In this document: positions 1 through 9,594 of the stretch, piece by piece
Position numbering within the stretch: the first letter of the stretch is position 1
Layout: each line of letters begins with the position of its first letter
Assembly: GCA_000703065.1 (NCBI GenBank)
Contig: JNLK01000001.1
Location: 496,001 to 560,000 of the forward strand
DNA: 64,000 nucleotides
Reading direction: 5' to 3'
From: Lachnospiraceae bacterium AC2029
Lineage (GTDB): Bacteria > Bacillota > Clostridia > Lachnospirales > Lachnospiraceae
Position numbers and translations under genes: made by a program
The notes under the pieces: model-generated
Told to the model about the DNA's origin: nothing
Seen by the model: only the letters and a program-made list of their open reading frames with translations
Databases searched by the model: none

Positions 1-763
1 TAAATTCCCTAACCGTATGTTGAACACCTGTAGCAATAACATAGTCATCCGGTTCATCCTGTTGAAGAATCAGCCACATACATTCAACATAATCTTTTGC
101 ATAACCCCAATCCCTAAGGGAATCAAGATTTCCTAACTCCAAATGATCCTGAAGCCCACACGCAATACGTCCCGCCGCAAGTGTTATTTTTCTTGTCACA
201 AAATTGTCACCTCTGCGTTCAGATTCATGATTAAAAAGAATCCCATTACATGCAAACATACCATATGCTTCTCGATATTCTTTAACCATCCAATAGCCAT
301 ACTGCTTTGCAACCGCATATGGTGAATACGGATGGAACGGAGTGTTTTCATTCTGAGGCGCTTCTTCAACTTTTCCATATAATTCACTTGTACTTGCTTG
401 ATAAACTCGACAAGTTTTTTCAAGTCCAGTTGTATGAACCGCCTCAAGTATTCTGAGCACACCTAATGCATCGACATCTCCAGTATATTCAGCGGCATCA
501 AAACTAACCTGCACATGGCTCTGTGCAGCAAGATTATATATTTCATCCGGCTTAACCTGAAGAACTATCCGAATAATGCTTGATGAATCCGAAAGGTCTC
601 CTTCATGAATAATAAGTTTATTGAGAATATGATCAATCCGTGCAGTAGTCGATACTGATACTCTTCTTATAATCCCATGTACTTCATATCCTTTCTCAAG
701 CAAAAATTCTGCCAGATAGGATCCATCCTGCCCTGTAATACCTGTAATTAACGCTTTTTTCAT
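1..763 (-). CDS. gmd: GDP-mannose 4,6-dehydratase, 3' end beyond window
   Basis: Converts GDP-D-mannose to GDP-4-keto-6-deoxymannose, the first step to fucose, rhamnose or perosamine-type sugars for surface polysaccharide. The frame opens at 763 and runs off the left edge without a stop (about 254 residues seen). The N-terminus [20 protein letters not shown] carries the Rossmann TGxxGxxG motif of short-chain dehydrogenases. TSELYGKV and [13 protein letters not shown] give the catalytic Thr/Ser and YxxxK, and the NHESERRG-like stretch is typical of this subfamily. It starts 18 bases after the manC stop, so the two are probably co-transcribed and manC supplies its substrate. Identification is firm; only the C-terminus is missing. 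Confidence 0.93.
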   Translation of the reverse strand, partial: MKKALITGITGQDGSYLAEFLLEKGYEVHGIIRRVSVSTTARIDHILNKLIIHEGDLSDSSSIIRIVLQVKPDEIYNLAAQSHVQVSFDAAEYTGDVDALGVLRILEAVHTTGLEKTCRVYQASTSELYGKVEEAPQNENTPFHPYSPYAVAKQYGYWMVKEYREAYGMFACNGILFNHESERRGDNFVTRKITLAAGRIACGLQDHLELGNLDSLRDWGYAKDYVECMWLILQQDEPDDYVIATGVQHTVREF

Positions 764-781
764 ATTAGTTCCTTTTCTTTA

Positions 782-1858
782 CTATAATAGTTCTGTTCTT
801 CCTGCCTCATTCAAAGCATCAACAATTTTTTTTACATTCTGTGCCTTATCCTTTTTACAAACCATAATTGCATCTGGCGTGTCGACAATCACTATATTTT
901 CCACATCGACAGCCGTAACTATTCTTGATTTTGAATAAATCACCGTATCTTTTGTATCAATTGCAATTACATCCCCGACAATTACGTTTCCTTCGGAATC
1001 CGGTTTGTGAAGAATATCCATCATGTCCCAAGAACCAACATCATTCCAACCACAATCTCCAGGAATAACCAAGACATCCCCTTTTGCTGCACTCGGTTCC
1101 ATAACCGCATAATCGATGGATATTTTTCTAATTCTGGGATAAATATTGTGCAAAACCTCCTGTTCTTTGGGAGTATTCATTGCATCTCCAATCGTCTCTA
1201 AATCCGCATATATATCAGGAACAAACTCCTTCAATTTATTAAGAATTAGCGATGCCTTCCATATAAACATACCGCTGTTCCATGCATAATGTCCCGATTC
1301 GACATACATTTTCGCAGTCTCTTCATCTGGCTTTTCCTTAAACTCTATAACCGGTTTTATGAATCCATTTATTTCTGTATCGTATTTTATATAACCAAAA
1401 CCGGTTGATGGGAATGTCGGTTTCAAACCTATAGTCACCAACTTATCCTGATCTTCCGCCGTAATAATTGCAGTTTTAAAAATCTCGGTAAGTGCTGGAA
1501 CATCCTCAATATAATGGTCAGCTGGAGTAATTATCATCACTCCATCACCGTATTTCCTAAGAATCTCCATGGCTGCATACCCTATGCATGCCGCTGTATT
1601 CCTTGCGGCAGGTTCAGCAAGAATATTTCTCGGAAAAACCTTTCCTTGTGTAGCAGTTATCATTGATGGTGCCTGAACATCAGCTGTAACGATGAAAATG
1701 TTACTCTTTCCAATAACAGTTGCCATGCGGTCAACTGCTTCATTTACCATCAAATCCTTCCCAGAAAGATTAAGTAACTGTTTGGGTGTTTTTTGTCTGG
1801 ATAACGGCCAAAACCTTGTCCCCCCGCCGCCAGCCATTATTACTCCGTAATGATTCAT
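782..1858 (-). CDS. manC: mannose-1-phosphate guanylyltransferase
   Basis: Makes GDP-mannose from mannose-1-phosphate and GTP in the cytoplasm. The 358-residue protein begins MNHYGVIMAGGGGTRFWPLS, the nucleotidyltransferase signature GGxGTRxWPLS, followed by the active-site lysine region KTPKQLL. TPADHYIED and FKEKPDEETA are also family-typical, and WNSGMFIWK and the late GDCGWNDVGSW block fit the GMP family. The length fits the short, monofunctional form without the C-terminal isomerase (cupin) domain of ManC/AlgA. It lies between the acyltransferase and gmd on the same strand, with gmd directly downstream using its product. Nothing appears broken. Confidence 0.93.
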   Translation of the reverse strand: MNHYGVIMAGGGGTRFWPLSRQKTPKQLLNLSGKDLMVNEAVDRMATVIGKSNIFIVTADVQAPSMITATQGKVFPRNILAEPAARNTAACIGYAAMEILRKYGDGVMIITPADHYIEDVPALTEIFKTAIITAEDQDKLVTIGLKPTFPSTGFGYIKYDTEINGFIKPVIEFKEKPDEETAKMYVESGHYAWNSGMFIWKASLILNKLKEFVPDIYADLETIGDAMNTPKEQEVLHNIYPRIRKISIDYAVMEPSAAKGDVLVIPGDCGWNDVGSWDMMDILHKPDSEGNVIVGDVIAIDTKDTVIYSKSRIVTAVDVENIVIVDTPDAIMVCKKDKAQNVKKIVDALNEAGRTELL

Positions 1859-1920
1859 TTCAATGTACCTTTCCTTTCACACAACAATTAAAAATACCAT
1901 TTATTTATATAAAAAACTGA

Positions 1921-2913
1921 TTAACGTTGACGAATTCTATATATAGTTTTTTTCAAAAACAATTTATAGACATATGCAACTAATACACTTAATGCAAATG
2001 CCACCATACAGCCTACATATCCACCAATTAAGTTACACGTCACTGTAAAGATCAAAATATGAACCAAATACCATTCAAACGATATTTCTCCAAGCCAAAG
2101 CAACACTTTTTGTATAATCGGAACTTGAATGATCAGTAAACCAATTGCACAATAGCCGAAAAATGCAGGAACATCATTGATAGCTCTAGCCCAACCGCCC
2201 ACAAATCCTAATAATCCTTCCAATGCACATCCAACAATTGCTATTACAAGAAGAAGCCCGTTTTTTACTCGTATTACATCACGTTTCTGAACAACATCTA
2301 CCATCAGCATTCCAAGAGAAAATTCCCATAGATACTGAAAAAAGAAACTACCTATGACACGTTCCTCATTTAATCCCATTATCGCAGTACAAACCCACCA
2401 AAATATGCTTAATCCTATTCCCAAAAATAGAAAGCCTTTTATAGATTTTCTTTTAAGTTTATACAATAGTATGAAAACGATATAAAACTGAAACAATGTA
2501 GACATAAACCAAAACGGTCCAAAACTATCCTCATATTGTGGAATAAACATTTTAAACAACAGTATATGACTGAAAAGAGCCATCCCCCTATCCCCTGCCA
2601 CTTGAATCATCGGGATAAGAAAACTAATCAACACCACAATAATATAGGGGATATACACCTTTATCAGTCGACCATAAAGAAAAGAACCATAACCTATTTC
2701 TTTTCGACTATATGAAATACACAAACCAAAACCTGAGCAAAAGAAAAAAACATGCACACCACTACCACCAAGCGAGGCCGCTTTATTCACCCATTCAGGC
2801 ATATTCATCCAGCCTTGAACTAGATGCATTGCCACTATGGTTAGTATAGAAAAGCCTCTTAATGCCGTTATTTCAGGGTACCTATGCTCTCCCCCACGAA
2901 TCTCAAGTTCCAT
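1921..2913 (-). CDS. membrane acyltransferase, OafA/acyltransferase 3 family
   Basis: Integral membrane enzyme predicted to transfer an acyl (often acetyl) group onto a surface polysaccharide or its lipid-linked precursor. The protein has many hydrophobic segments. Its N-terminal YPEITALRGFSILTIVAMHL matches the family motif with the proposed catalytic His, and FFCSGFGLCISY is also typical. The start at 2913 (MELEIRGG) is chosen over an upstream ATG at 2949 because AAGGAG lies about 9 bases before it. Length about 330 residues is normal. It sits in the polysaccharide operon between the sugar transferase and manC. The exact acyl donor and acceptor sugar cannot be read from the sequence. Confidence 0.85.
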   Translation of the reverse strand: MELEIRGGEHRYPEITALRGFSILTIVAMHLVQGWMNMPEWVNKAASLGGSGVHVFFFCSGFGLCISYSRKEIGYGSFLYGRLIKVYIPYIIVVLISFLIPMIQVAGDRGMALFSHILLFKMFIPQYEDSFGPFWFMSTLFQFYIVFILLYKLKRKSIKGFLFLGIGLSIFWWVCTAIMGLNEERVIGSFFFQYLWEFSLGMLMVDVVQKRDVIRVKNGLLLVIAIVGCALEGLLGFVGGWARAINDVPAFFGYCAIGLLIIQVPIIQKVLLWLGEISFEWYLVHILIFTVTCNLIGGYVGCMVAFALSVLVAYVYKLFLKKTIYRIRQR

Positions 2914-3173
2914 ACTAATCAGCTCCTTTTCCTCTATCCACAGTAGCAACCTGTTTTAACCAAAATCTTTTTAACCGACACAAAACCAAACTGTCCCCTA
3001 TAGAATAAGCACTTGTCTTAGTCAGACCGACCCTACGCCCTTCATTTCGGATATTTCAACTTGAGCCATTTTCTCGTTTCTCAGACAGAGTCATTTGTTA
3101 AGAAGCCCATCATTAAAACTAAAATGAGTGTATATTGCAAATCACCTAACACGCACACTATCCAGCATAAACT

Positions 3174-4688
3174 CTATTCAGCTCCTTGCCCCTTTACAAC
3201 AACACCCACCGTTTTCAGCATTATTTTCAGATCAAGAACAATACTCCAATTTTCGATATACTCCTGATCCAATCTCACAACCTCATCAAAGTCAGTAATC
3301 TCACTCCTGCCGCTCACCTGCCACATACCTGTAATCCCAGGCTTCATTCCCGCTCTACTTCGATGTTCCAAGCCATACTCCTTCCACTCATTCATAGTAC
3401 ATGGTCGCCACCCTACCAGTGACATGTTCCCAATTAAAACATTGAGAAATTGAGGGAATTCGTCCAGACTGGATTTTCTAAGGAAATTTCCGATACCCTT
3501 CGGCTTACCATTCTTATCTTTCTTCTCACTTCCGATGATTCTCGGATCATCATCCATCTTAAACATAAGGCCCTGCATCTTATTCTGTTCCATCAGCGCT
3601 GCCTTACGCTCTTCAGCGTCTTGGTACATGGTCCGGAATTTATAAATCTTAAATGGTTTTCCATTCCGTCCGATACGTACCTGTGTGAAGAAGATTGGTC
3701 CCGGATCTTTGAAGTATATCATCGGACCAATAAATATAGTTAGTAAAAGCGTAAAAATACAACCAACTAATCCACCGAGAATATCAATAGCTCTTTTTAA
3801 TACTAGCCATCCGGTTGAAATAAACTTAGTGCTACTGGTAAGAACCTTATAGCCTCCCAACTTTTGGATATCGATTGCCGGCCAACGATCATCATCCAAA
3901 GCCGTAATATTATAGTACATGGTGATTCCCATTTTGATCAGTCCATCCATCAATTCCTGAGGGAATACCTGATCTGCCGGTTGGAGAATGAAGACACCCT
4001 CCACCCATTCATGACTGATCCACTCCAACGCATTTTTTGAAAGAGGCATTACCGCGCAGTCCGGATCTATTCCTTTGAAGACATACTTCTCATCTTCAGG
4101 AAGCCGCCCTGTCCTGCCTGTCTTCCCGAGTTCCTTACGGAAGTCAAATCCATCCATGAGGACAACAGCCTTAATGTGAATATTCTTCGTCACGCTCTTA
4201 TTTAACTTTTGCACTGCTTCTTCTACATATCTACGTGAAGTCACAAGCACCAGCTGTCTTTGGTTATTCTTCTTCCTTAAAGAACGAAGAACTCTTAACT
4301 TGTTCAGCTGTTTCGCCACATAATCAAGGACTACAAAGCTTCCAAGCGTAATAAAGACTTGCAATCTCGAATAATCCGAAGACTTCTTCACTGAAAAAAG
4401 AAATATCAGCGATATTGCCAATATTTCGACGGAATACACGATAATCGAAATCAACTCATTAATCGCGCTTCTTCCCAGAATGCTACGATAATGTGACGAA
4501 AAAAGAATGACCAGGAGCTGTCCTGCGGACATGAGAATCGCCAGTTCCTGAAAAGCCTCGCTTTCATAGGGATTAGCAATTCCATGAATCAGTAAATAGG
4601 CGATAACATAGCAAAGCTGCAGAAGGAGGATATCTATGATGATGAAGTCGCCATGCTTCATCCAGCCTTTTGTGTGTTTTCGATCCAT
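3174..4688 (-). CDS. polyprenyl-phosphate sugar-1-phosphate transferase (initiating glycosyltransferase)
   Basis: Starts exopolysaccharide synthesis by moving a sugar-1-phosphate onto undecaprenyl phosphate in the membrane. It has 504 residues. The N-terminal third holds four or five hydrophobic helices, followed by a soluble central region with the CoA-binding-like fold usual in this family. The last ~200 residues are a complete bacterial sugar transferase domain: membrane reentrant segment KRAIDILGG, DPGPIFFTQVRIGRNGKPF, KFRTMYQDA, the SSLDEFPQFLNVL block and KPGITGMWQVSGR. AAGGAA precedes the ATG. A second, 3'-truncated copy about 95% identical by eye lies at 52432-53697 on the same strand, on the other side of the conjugative element. 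First gene of the operon to acyltransferase, manC and gmd. Confidence 0.93.
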   Translation of the reverse strand: MDRKHTKGWMKHGDFIIIDILLLQLCYVIAYLLIHGIANPYESEAFQELAILMSAGQLLVILFSSHYRSILGRSAINELISIIVYSVEILAISLIFLFSVKKSSDYSRLQVFITLGSFVVLDYVAKQLNKLRVLRSLRKKNNQRQLVLVTSRRYVEEAVQKLNKSVTKNIHIKAVVLMDGFDFRKELGKTGRTGRLPEDEKYVFKGIDPDCAVMPLSKNALEWISHEWVEGVFILQPADQVFPQELMDGLIKMGITMYYNITALDDDRWPAIDIQKLGGYKVLTSSTKFISTGWLVLKRAIDILGGLVGCIFTLLLTIFIGPMIYFKDPGPIFFTQVRIGRNGKPFKIYKFRTMYQDAEERKAALMEQNKMQGLMFKMDDDPRIIGSEKKDKNGKPKGIGNFLRKSSLDEFPQFLNVLIGNMSLVGWRPCTMNEWKEYGLEHRSRAGMKPGITGMWQVSGRSEITDFDEVVRLDQEYIENWSIVLDLKIMLKTVGVVVKGQGAE

Positions 4689-4884
4689 CTCTAGTTCCTT
4701 AATCTACGAAGAGGTTTTTGCACAAAATGGCCGTCACCCCCCCGGTTTACATAATATAAAATTCTGCTCACCAACTGATGTATCATGCGCCGCTCAAAAA
4801 AAAAGCGATGCACTCTCTATTCTTATAAAACAATTTCTTCTTATACAACAACGCCAAAAATGGTATTTTCAAAATGGCTTTACG

Positions 4885-4913
4885 ATTGTATCATATTCCC
4901 GACATTAACACAA
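4885..4913 (-). promoter_or_regulatory. sigma-A-type promoter of the polysaccharide operon
   Basis: On the minus strand TTGTGT at 4913-4908 and TACAAT at 4890-4885 are separated by 17 bases, close to the vegetative consensus. The start of transcription would lie about 190 bases before the sugar transferase ATG, leaving a long untranslated leader. The second sugar transferase copy has the same arrangement (TTGTTT, 17 bases, TACAAT), which supports the call. The rest of the 4689-5095 gap shows no gene that I can support. Confidence 0.6.
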
Positions 4914-5095
4914 GTTAACATTCGTAAAATATCCTATATTTATATGTTTTGTATATCCATCGCCAGATTACTTAGGTGGATTTGTCAATTACATCTAAAA
5001 CTGAATCTGTATTCCTACTAAGTACTTTCCTATATTTTTTCGTCCTATCTTCCCGTCAATCCCTACCAATTTAGCGGGATTTAAAGAAAGTCCTA

Positions 5096-5142
5096 ACAAA
5101 AAAAGCACCATATATGACTGAACTGCCATACATGGTGCTTTT
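5096..5142 (-). terminator. rho-independent terminator after the transfer operon
   Basis: Sixteen-base arms at 5101-5116 and 5127-5142 (one wobble pair) enclose a 10-base loop. On the minus strand the stem is followed by a run of seven T. It lies just after the stop of the M23 hydrolase gene, the last gene of the leftward transfer operon, and marks the practical left limit of the element. Confidence 0.8.
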
Positions 5143-5148
5143 ATCTCT

Positions 5149-6924
5149 TTACTCATAATACTGCAACGGATCTACCGGAGTTCCGTTCACATGAATTTCA
5201 AAATGAAGATGTGGCGCCGTGCTGATACCTGTTTCTCCCACTGCTCCGATCTGCTGTCCTGCCCTCACCATATCTCCCGTCCGGACATCCTGCCTGCTGA
5301 GATGCTGGTACAGAGTCTCATAGCCATTCCCATGATCCACTACGATATAATATCCCCGGGCACCGCTATATGCCACTGTCGTTACCTTCCCTGCCGCAGC
5401 CGCAATGACCGACTCTTCCTCGGCTGCACCTATATCGATGCCCTTATGGTCCGTGGATGCACCTACTTTCGGAGCTACACGATTGCCAAAATAGGAAGTG
5501 ATATGCTTACTGGAAGGACACGGCCATAGGAACATCCCCTGTCCTGTACTCACTGAGCACTCCGTTTCAAGGTCTTCTGCATAATTCCTGACATCCCTTT
5601 CCGCCTTCTCCTGCCAGGTACTGTACTTCTCACTCGGTTTCTCATAGGCTGCGATCCATAGATAGCAGGCCTTCACCATATCTTTTTCCTTGATCAGAGA
5701 ATCCTTCATCGAAGCATACGAGGTATTGATCGTCTCCTGCAGATGGGCCACCTGCATCTCGATATCACCGATATCAAAGCTCTCTTCCTTCTCCGTCGCC
5801 CAGTTTTCCGCGAATTCATATAGTGCTTTCTTCCTACCTGTTGTGGACCACTGTGCGATGCCATACCCTCGTGAACCCTGTACCCCGTTATATGTGCTGT
5901 TAATGAATTCTTCCTTGGTTACCGTCCCAGCATTCACCTTCGCCGTGTAATCTACAGCACTGATTCCCCATTTCCCGGTTGCCTCTGTCGCCGTAGGATC
6001 ACATCCGGACTCTGCCATAAGAGCACACATAACGCCGTAGACCGCAGTTTCATTACCCTCAAAGGTTTCCAGCAGGCCATTGTAGATCACCTGCTTATTG
6101 GACGTCGGGTTCGCAATCCTCTCTCCTCTCCCGGATCCACCGACATCACTGGAAGCCCAGAGAACCGTGATAACAATAAAAAGGGAACAGGTCATGATAA
6201 GGATCACCGGAAGAAGCGTTGTTGTAGCCACAGCCTTGATCACCTTCACGATCACCTGGATCACTTCCTCGATTCCTTTTTTGAAACCTTTTGCGGAAGA
6301 TGCTCCTTCCTGAGCAAAGTCCCAGGATGAAGCCTCATCCCATCTCTGATCTGTATCCCACGATGCATTCGCACTCTTCTGCATGTCATCGATTGCTGAT
6401 TTCAGTGAACCGGTCACTTTCTTAGCAACCTTCGGAGTGGGCTTTTTGCCCTCTTTCTGATCCGCTTTCTTGTCGGTTTTCTTCTTTCGTTTCTTTTTAT
6501 TTCCACCGACAGCGATTACTTCTCTACCACGTCCGTTTTTTTCCTTCTTCTTAAGGTATCCGTTTCGGATCTTTGTTCGATTTGTTTCAGAGCAGAAGTT
6601 ATCCTGTTTTGTACCAGATAAATCACCTATGTTCCGGTCTCCTTCATCCCGCATACCATTCGAAATCCTCTGAGCCGTCCGTTTCTGTCCATTCCCGATT
6701 CCATTTCTGGCATATTCTTTGTCCGGCTGCATGTCCTCTCTGCTTTGTCGAATCCTCTGTTCCGGTACATTAGTCAGTCTTTTACCCGGCACTCTATCAT
6801 CATTATCAGGCTTCTTCTTACGTTCCTGAATCACCGGTCGCAAGGAAGGACTCTGATACTTCGGGCCAGTGGATTTCCGAAACTCATATTCCGATACATA
6901 ATCTGTTGTCCTGATATCCCTCAT
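5149..6924 (-). CDS. conjugation-associated bifunctional cell-wall hydrolase (lysozyme-like + M23 peptidase)
   Basis: Likely opens peptidoglycan for the conjugation channel (VirB1-type role). The 591-residue protein has a long basic, disordered cytoplasmic N-terminus with Lys-rich runs (about 1-160), then one membrane segment near residue 240 (TTTLLPVILIMTCSLFIVIT). A phage tail-tip lysozyme-like region follows (GLLETFEGNETAVYGVM, GIAQWSTTGRKKAL). The C-terminal LytM/M23 domain has HKGIDIGA and HLHFEIH zinc ligands. GGGGGAGG precedes the ATG. It is the last gene of the operon after virB4. Tn916-family elements carry analogous two-domain hydrolases with an NlpC/P60 domain instead; here M23 takes that place. 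Confidence 0.87.
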   Translation of the reverse strand: MRDIRTTDYVSEYEFRKSTGPKYQSPSLRPVIQERKKKPDNDDRVPGKRLTNVPEQRIRQSREDMQPDKEYARNGIGNGQKRTAQRISNGMRDEGDRNIGDLSGTKQDNFCSETNRTKIRNGYLKKKEKNGRGREVIAVGGNKKKRKKKTDKKADQKEGKKPTPKVAKKVTGSLKSAIDDMQKSANASWDTDQRWDEASSWDFAQEGASSAKGFKKGIEEVIQVIVKVIKAVATTTLLPVILIMTCSLFIVITVLWASSDVGGSGRGERIANPTSNKQVIYNGLLETFEGNETAVYGVMCALMAESGCDPTATEATGKWGISAVDYTAKVNAGTVTKEEFINSTYNGVQGSRGYGIAQWSTTGRKKALYEFAENWATEKEESFDIGDIEMQVAHLQETINTSYASMKDSLIKEKDMVKACYLWIAAYEKPSEKYSTWQEKAERDVRNYAEDLETECSVSTGQGMFLWPCPSSKHITSYFGNRVAPKVGASTDHKGIDIGAAEEESVIAAAAGKVTTVAYSGARGYYIVVDHGNGYETLYQHLSRQDVRTGDMVRAGQQIGAVGETGISTAPHLHFEIHVNGTPVDPLQYYE

Positions 6925-6944
6925 CCGACTTCCTCCCCCATAGG

Positions 6945-9269
6945 TTATTTTGTTTCCTTATGATCCGCAGGCTTCGTATCCGCCAGATCATAGATATAAC
7001 CCTGCTCGATCCGTCCATCAAAGTTGATGAACTGATTCCCGCATTTAAAAAGCCCACAACCTTCTTCAGCTGTGAGCAACTTATCTGTCTGTATCTTCGA
7101 CAGCTCATAGAGTTCCTTCAGGTCTGCCGCATCGATCTGGCTCTGCCGGAGCATGACCACGATCTCACTGTTGGAAAGCATGTTCCGTCCCGCCTCACTA
7201 TGGAGCAGTTTATTGACATTCTGCACGATGCCGGTAATATATCCACCATACTTCCGAACCTCTGCATAGAAGCTCTCAAATAGCCGTGACAGATACATGT
7301 CGTTCAGGAACCGTCCTACCTCATCGATTTTGATATAGGTCGGTTTTCCAAGGGAACGGTTCACTACCAGCCGGTTCCTTATCGCATCCACAATCATGGT
7401 CATCCCAGCCTCATGTACCGTCTGCTCCATATGGCTGATGTCAAAGCAGATTATCCGCGAGGAAAGCTGAACATTCGTAAGGCCGTTAAAGCAGGCAAGA
7501 GTTCCTATCAGCATAGGCTCCATCAGAAGGGCCAGCTGCTCTGCCACCTCTTCCGGCTGCTTCTTAATCTCATCATACAAATCCTGAAGTGTCGGGAAGA
7601 ACATATAGCCATTGTTCACAAGCCTCGAAAAGATCAGCTGACAGCAGCGCATGAGTATCGCTTCCATCGCCTTATTGAACTCCGGACCAAGTGCAGCATG
7701 GAAGATTGCCACCAGTGTCTCCATCTTCTTCCGGATATCGTCACCGTCCCCATAGCCCTGATACATATCCATGGCGTTGATGACATCCTTGGATGTGCCG
7801 CCAAGCGTTACAACCTGTCCGCCCAAAGCCCGTGTGACATGCGTATACTCACCATGCGGATCCACGAAGATGATGTCCCCGTTGGTAAGAAGAGCCTCCA
7901 GAACTGCGATCAGCTTCGTCAGGAATGACTTTCCGCTTCCCGTAACGCCCAGCACCCACTCATTTCCGTTCGGGAGCAGTCGCCGGTCGATCATAACCTC
8001 CTGCCGGTTCTCCTCATGTACACCGTAAGGAATACCCGTCGGATGGTTGATCGCCACAGAGTTAAACGGCATTAAAGCCGCCTGATTCTCCGTAGTCACA
8101 TCCCTAAGATTCTGAACAAATCGCGGTCCATAGGGAAGAACCGTATTGAGCCCTGCCATCTGCTGGAATCCCATCACCTGGATCTCACAGCCGCACTCAT
8201 AGCCAGTCTGCGTGATTGCCTCCGTGTAACTATCCAATTCAGCCACTGTTTCCGCCAGAACAACAATGGATACATTCGACAAAAAGATCTTCTGATTCCG
8301 CTCATCCACATCCTCGTTATAAGTACTGACCACCTTCTGATCTTTCTTATACCGAAGTGGCGGCATGGAATATCGCTTATCCGATCCTCCCGGCCGTCTC
8401 TGCCAGCGGTCCAGGTTGGATTCCGCTGACATCTCTGAATCCTCCAGAAACTTCCAGATAGATTCCGGGCTAAGTGGTACGATATCCACGCTGATCATCA
8501 TATTGGCTTTCAGGTCCATCAGCTTGGAGAGTGTCTCCACCTTTAACGATCTTCCCCAATCACGGAAAAACAGCACTCGTCCGACCTTCTTATGAATCTC
8601 AAAGTCCTTCATGTGAAAATGCAGGAAGTCCGGACAGACATAATCCCTCCATGACGATTTTCTCTTAGTCGCTGCCGTAAGGTCAAAGTCATAGAACGGC
8701 TCATCCCCGGAGCGGTAGAAATCAAAGAATATCCGCATCCGTTCCTTTGCGTCCAATCGGGTAAGCCCGGAGTCCAGCCGGCTGGCGAAACGCTTTCCAA
8801 AACTCTTCTGAAAATCCTCAAAGGACTGCTCTGCCAGTTCCGGTGTCTTCTTGCTTATTGTTACCGTGATGAACTTCTCCTGGATCAGGCCTGCTGCTGC
8901 CGCTCTGTGGTGTCTCCTTATCGCGTTATATTCCTGCCGGAGATTGTCATACCCATCTCCGACATCCGTAGGAAGCACCACAAAATCGGACTGCAGACGA
9001 CTCACATTCCGGTTAAACATGGTCAGTTTGTAGGTCGATACGCGGCTGTCCAAGCTATTCAGAACATCGGAATACGCCATAAAGAAATCCTCCTGGTCTT
9101 CATCCGACCCGGACAGAAAGTCCACATCCTTCAGCTTATATGTTGCCGAGTAAATATCCCCTCCAAACGAAAGCATACCGGAGGCGTACAGTCTTGCCTT
9201 CGGCATGGTGTGCTGGATGGAACGTGCCTTTCTCGGCACACCCATCAAATGTCTTTTCTTCTCGATCAT
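6945..9269 (-). CDS. VirB4-family conjugation ATPase
   Basis: Motor ATPase of the type IV secretion channel, working at the inner face of the membrane. It has 774 residues, within the usual range. The N-terminal half is the VirB4 domain. The C-terminal half is a RecA/TraG-like ATPase with Walker A GVTGSGKSFLT near residue 440, the acidic IIFVDPHGEYTHV block near 463, Walker B IKIDEVGRFLND near 648 and the GIVQNVNKLL sensor region. Its ATG overlaps the stop of the PrgI gene (ATGA), pointing to coupled translation. Family assignment is firm. Confidence 0.93.
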   Translation of the reverse strand: MIEKKRHLMGVPRKARSIQHTMPKARLYASGMLSFGGDIYSATYKLKDVDFLSGSDEDQEDFFMAYSDVLNSLDSRVSTYKLTMFNRNVSRLQSDFVVLPTDVGDGYDNLRQEYNAIRRHHRAAAAGLIQEKFITVTISKKTPELAEQSFEDFQKSFGKRFASRLDSGLTRLDAKERMRIFFDFYRSGDEPFYDFDLTAATKRKSSWRDYVCPDFLHFHMKDFEIHKKVGRVLFFRDWGRSLKVETLSKLMDLKANMMISVDIVPLSPESIWKFLEDSEMSAESNLDRWQRRPGGSDKRYSMPPLRYKKDQKVVSTYNEDVDERNQKIFLSNVSIVVLAETVAELDSYTEAITQTGYECGCEIQVMGFQQMAGLNTVLPYGPRFVQNLRDVTTENQAALMPFNSVAINHPTGIPYGVHEENRQEVMIDRRLLPNGNEWVLGVTGSGKSFLTKLIAVLEALLTNGDIIFVDPHGEYTHVTRALGGQVVTLGGTSKDVINAMDMYQGYGDGDDIRKKMETLVAIFHAALGPEFNKAMEAILMRCCQLIFSRLVNNGYMFFPTLQDLYDEIKKQPEEVAEQLALLMEPMLIGTLACFNGLTNVQLSSRIICFDISHMEQTVHEAGMTMIVDAIRNRLVVNRSLGKPTYIKIDEVGRFLNDMYLSRLFESFYAEVRKYGGYITGIVQNVNKLLHSEAGRNMLSNSEIVVMLRQSQIDAADLKELYELSKIQTDKLLTAEEGCGLFKCGNQFINFDGRIEQGYIYDLADTKPADHKETK

Positions 9270-9583
9270 AATTTTTCATTCACCTTCTTCCACTCCTCTG
9301 ATTTGAACATCAGAGGTTTCGAGTTCCTGTAACAATGGATTGCTGACTTAAGCAAATGAAGCCCCTTCAGCCCGAAAATCGGTTTCAGCGCAATCACCAC
9401 AAAGGGAAGCGCCGGTATGGAACAGATCAGTCCCTTGAACATCCCGATATCCGGAAGGATCAACACCAATCCCAGAGATGCCAGCATCCCAAGGAAGATA
9501 TCTGCCACCTGCCAGAGCTCAAAGCCAAAGAACACCTTCTCTTTTACAGCGCCCAACTCCGGATTTATCTTTATCGCCTGCAT
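9266..9583 (-). CDS. PrgI-family membrane protein (VirB3-like)
   Basis: A 105-residue protein with two adjacent hydrophobic helices (about residues 25-65), starting MQAIKINPELGAVKEKVFFG. This layout matches PrgI proteins, the small inner-membrane components encoded directly before VirB4 in Gram-positive type IV systems and comparable to VirB3. It overlaps the virB4 start by four bases and has GGAGGAG before its ATG. A role in anchoring VirB4 at the membrane is inferred from family and position. Confidence 0.85.
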   Translation of the reverse strand: MQAIKINPELGAVKEKVFFGFELWQVADIFLGMLASLGLVLILPDIGMFKGLICSIPALPFVVIALKPIFGLKGLHLLKSAIHCYRNSKPLMFKSEEWKKVNEKL

Positions 9584-9594
9584 AACTCTCCTCC